A model generated the notes under the pieces. That model searched no databases. It was not told the DNA's origin and saw only the letters and a program-made list of their open reading frames with translations. A stretch of 6,941 nucleotides of DNA from an uncultured Moheibacter sp. (GTDB taxonomy: Bacteria; Bacteroidota; Bacteroidia; Flavobacteriales; Weeksellaceae): the NCBI GenBank assembly GCA_937875605.1, contig CALLXZ010000026.1, positions 1-6,941 on the forward strand, in the 5' to 3' direction. Of this stretch, positions 5,217 through 6,941 are shown piece by piece. Every line of letters starts with the position of its first letter. The stretch's first letter is position 1. Position numbers and translations under genes: made by a program.

Positions 5217-6407
5217 ATGAAGAAACTTTTTACTCTATTTCTATTTTCTACCATTCTTTCAACGGGTCATTCACAGTTTACTCCCGTGTTAATTCAAGAC
5301 AATTTACCATTATTAGATGATGAGCAATTTGGATTCATAAGCATTGCTCACCATCAACAAAACATATATATAGCACTTTATTCCCAAGGTAAAATTTTAA
5401 AAATTGATACGAGCATACAAAATCCGCAGCCAACTGAATTTTTAATAGGAATTAATAATCCTATTGATTTGTTTGTTTCAGGAAATGATCTTTATTATGT
5501 TGAATATGCCAATGAAGATTTTCAAAAAAATTCAGGTAAAATTTCAAAAATCAATTTAAATTCAGGCTCTACTTCCAGTACAGTTTTAGCTCAGAACTTG
5601 AACTTTCCATATAAAATTGCAGTTAAGGACAATTGGATATATCTTTCAAAATCGGATTTGACTGAAATTGAAAATAATTTAGATTATGTTTTCAACGGTA
5701 GTGAATTAATAAAAATTGATTTAAATACTAATTCTCAGACTTCCATACAAGAATTTGATTGGCTTCAAGATTTGGAATTTCATGGAAACAATCTGTATAT
5801 ATTTGAACTATTATCAGAGGATGGAGAAATTTATGAAGATTCAAGATTTATGAGATTTAACACATTGAACAATGAATTTTCCACCTATTATCACAGCAAT
5901 TTTAATTGGTTAGAAAATATTTCTATCTCAGGAGACAGACTCTATTCTGAAATTGAATTTTACGAATCAGTATCTTATTTTGATTTAACTTCTACAAATC
6001 ATACCCCTCAAACATTGGCACAAGGAGGATTTGTTTATCATGGAGAAGAAGCCTATCCTTTAATTTTCGCTACTACTCCGTCTATTGTTTATACAATTGT
6101 TTACACTGCTAAGTATGACAATAATGGGAATTATATCGGCGATAAATATTTACTTTATAAGGTGACCGATGAGAATATGAATGTTCAGGATTTAAAAGAA
6201 GATAAAATTTCAATTTATCCCAATCCTGCAAAGGAATCTCTATACTTATTAGGAATTCAAAAAGCATCTGCATATTCTATTTATGACCTAACTGGAAAGA
6301 AAATCTTTCATGGTACCACAGATGGGAAAATATCTATAGAGTCCATTCAAAGAGGAACTTATCTATTAAATATTGAAAATCAAAGAATTAAATTTATAAA
6401 GAAATAA
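5217..6407 (+). CDS. secreted beta-propeller-like protein with T9SS type A sorting domain
   Basis: A 396-residue protein starting with a signal peptide of about 20 residues (MKKLFTLFLFSTILSTGHSQ). The middle (about 40-320) shows at least five repeats of a propeller-like pattern: a strand ending G-N/D-x-L/I-Y (residues 41-54, 83-96, 132-145, 184-197, 233-246), each followed some 15-25 residues later by a K-I-x-x-I-D/N-L-N strand (58-66, 107-116, 162-172). This suggests a five- or six-bladed propeller of the NHL/YVTN kind, often used for ligand or glycan binding. The last ~70 residues are a T9SS type A sorting domain: ISIYPNPAKESLYL (331-344), SIYDLTGKKIF (354-364) and GTYLLNIENQRIKFIKK (380-396). 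The product should cross the inner membrane by Sec and the outer membrane by T9SS, then be released or attached to the surface. No catalytic motif was recognised, so the function is unknown. The gene is clearly more AT-rich than its neighbours and has no evident Shine-Dalgarno. It appears to be monocistronic. Confidence 0.85.
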   Translation: MKKLFTLFLFSTILSTGHSQFTPVLIQDNLPLLDDEQFGFISIAHHQQNIYIALYSQGKILKIDTSIQNPQPTEFLIGINNPIDLFVSGNDLYYVEYANEDFQKNSGKISKINLNSGSTSSTVLAQNLNFPYKIAVKDNWIYLSKSDLTEIENNLDYVFNGSELIKIDLNTNSQTSIQEFDWLQDLEFHGNNLYIFELLSEDGEIYEDSRFMRFNTLNNEFSTYYHSNFNWLENISISGDRLYSEIEFYESVSYFDLTSTNHTPQTLAQGGFVYHGEEAYPLIFATTPSIVYTIVYTAKYDNNGNYIGDKYLLYKVTDENMNVQDLKEDKISIYPNPAKESLYLLGIQKASAYSIYDLTGKKIFHGTTDGKISIESIQRGTYLLNIENQRIKFIKK

Positions 6408-6457
6408 AAAAATGCCCTCAGTGAAATTGTATTATATAATTTTCCTGAGGGATTTTC
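6408..6457. terminator. bidirectional terminator between convergent genes
   Basis: CCCTCAG (6415-6421) pairs with CTGAGGG (6445-6451). After one T-C mismatch the stem continues as GAAATT with AATTTT (one G-T wobble) around a 9-nt loop (6429-6437). An A run (6406-6412) precedes and ATTTT (6452-6456) follows, so the hairpin is followed by T residues on both strands. It lies between the plus-strand T9SS cargo gene (stop 6407) and the end of the minus-strand Crp/Fnr-like gene (stop 6460), and can serve both. Confidence 0.85.
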
Positions 6458-6459
6458 AT

Positions 6460-6941
6460 TTAACCCGGACGGAAATTCTTTCGAGCCAATTCTTTACGAA
6501 CCCGACTCAGCGATTCTGGTGTAATTCCGAGATAAGAAGCAATCATCCATTGTGGTACACGCAATAAAATATCGGGATATAATTTGATGAAATCCATATA
6601 GCGCACTTCTGCTGAAGCACTTATGAGCAAATTGATACGTTTATGAAGATGTCGGATGTGATTATTTAAAGCATACATATTAAATCGCTGAAAACTAGGA
6701 CTTTTTTCTGATAATTTCTCAAAGAATCCGGTTTCGATCAGGATGATTTCCGAATCTTCCACCGCATCTATATATTGTTCGGAAAATCCATTAAACAAAA
6801 CGCTGGATCGGTCTGAAATCAACCAATTTTCAGGGGCAAACTGTAAAATATGTTCCTTTCCGTTTTCATCAATTGTATAGGCTCGCAAAAGTCCTTTTGC
6901 TACAAAAAATGTATGGTTACAATTTTCACCCGGACGAAGCA
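6460..6941 (-). CDS. Crp/Fnr family transcriptional regulator (5' end outside the window)
   Basis: The reading frame is open to the right edge, so the N-terminus is missing and about 159 residues are visible. The codons upstream of 6888 translate as LRPGENCNHTFFVAKGL and continue directly into the RAYTIDENGKEHILQFAPENW block, which is the usual cNMP-binding-domain (double-stranded beta-helix) signature of this group. An internal TTG at 6888 is therefore not the start. The C-terminal part has a dimerisation helix and a winged helix-turn-helix, with VPQWMIASYLGITPESLSRVRKELARKNF near the C-terminus (the last ~32 residues). As in many Bacteroidota members, the cAMP-binding R-S-A motif of classical CRP is not apparent, so the ligand, if any, is unknown. 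No cysteine cluster for an Fe-S centre is seen in the visible part. It converges on the T9SS cargo gene. The pirin/OsmC operon lies on the same strand beyond that gene and is a plausible but unproven target. Confidence 0.9.
   Translation of the reverse strand, partial: LRPGENCNHTFFVAKGLLRAYTIDENGKEHILQFAPENWLISDRSSVLFNGFSEQYIDAVEDSEIILIETGFFEKLSEKSPSFQRFNMYALNNHIRHLHKRINLLISASAEVRYMDFIKLYPDILLRVPQWMIASYLGITPESLSRVRKELARKNFRPG

Noticed and set aside
6886..6888. TTG at 6888 as start codon of the Crp/Fnr-like gene
   Set aside because: The upstream codons to the window edge remain open and encode the conserved start of the cNMP-binding-domain block, so the gene simply continues out of the window.

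Overview
The window looks like a chromosomal segment from a Bacteroidota bacterium, most likely of the class Flavobacteriia. Three things point there. There is a type IX secretion system (T9SS) 'plug' protein (DUF5103 family) and a secreted protein with a C-terminal T9SS type A sorting domain, and T9SS is essentially confined to this phylum. The DNA is AT-rich, most starts lack a strong Shine-Dalgarno, and TAnnTTTG-type -7 promoter elements are present. The Crp/Fnr-like regulator at the right edge has the Bacteroidota-style sequence. There are no tRNAs, rRNAs, CRISPR arrays, transposases or phage genes.

Layout, left to right. Bases 1-55 are eleven perfect copies of the pentamer GCTGT and run off the left edge. 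A non-coding stretch follows to 262. The T9SS plug gene (263-1513, minus) and a small GNAT acetyltransferase (1631-1912, minus) come next. Divergent from that GNAT is a small secreted LTxxQ/Spy-like protein (2059-2457, plus), which ends in a strong terminator hairpin. Four tightly packed minus-strand genes (5045 down to 2521) form a clear operon in the order pirin, small GNAT, pirin, OsmC. The intergenic gaps are 19 and 23 bp and the last pair overlaps by 4 bp (ATGA). A perfect TAnnTTTG element lies just upstream of the first gene. Divergent from the operon is a T9SS-exported beta-propeller-like protein (5217-6407, plus). It converges, through a bidirectional terminator, on a Crp/Fnr-family regulator that is truncated by the right edge (6460-6941, minus).

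Functional reading. The operon combines two metal-binding cupins of the pirin family, both with the full His/His/His/Glu metal set, an OsmC-type thiol peroxidase with both redox cysteines, and a small acetyltransferase. This suggests a stress, peroxide or electrophile-response unit. The Crp/Fnr-like protein nearby is a candidate regulator by proximity only. The plug protein belongs to the T9SS translocon and the 5217 gene product would be a substrate of that system, but their co-occurrence here may be chance. I see no clearly new system. The most unusual items are the pentamer tract at the left edge, the two-pirin/GNAT/OsmC operon, a consensus promoter placed almost on top of the plug start codon, and the markedly AT-rich T9SS cargo gene set between the operon and the regulator.
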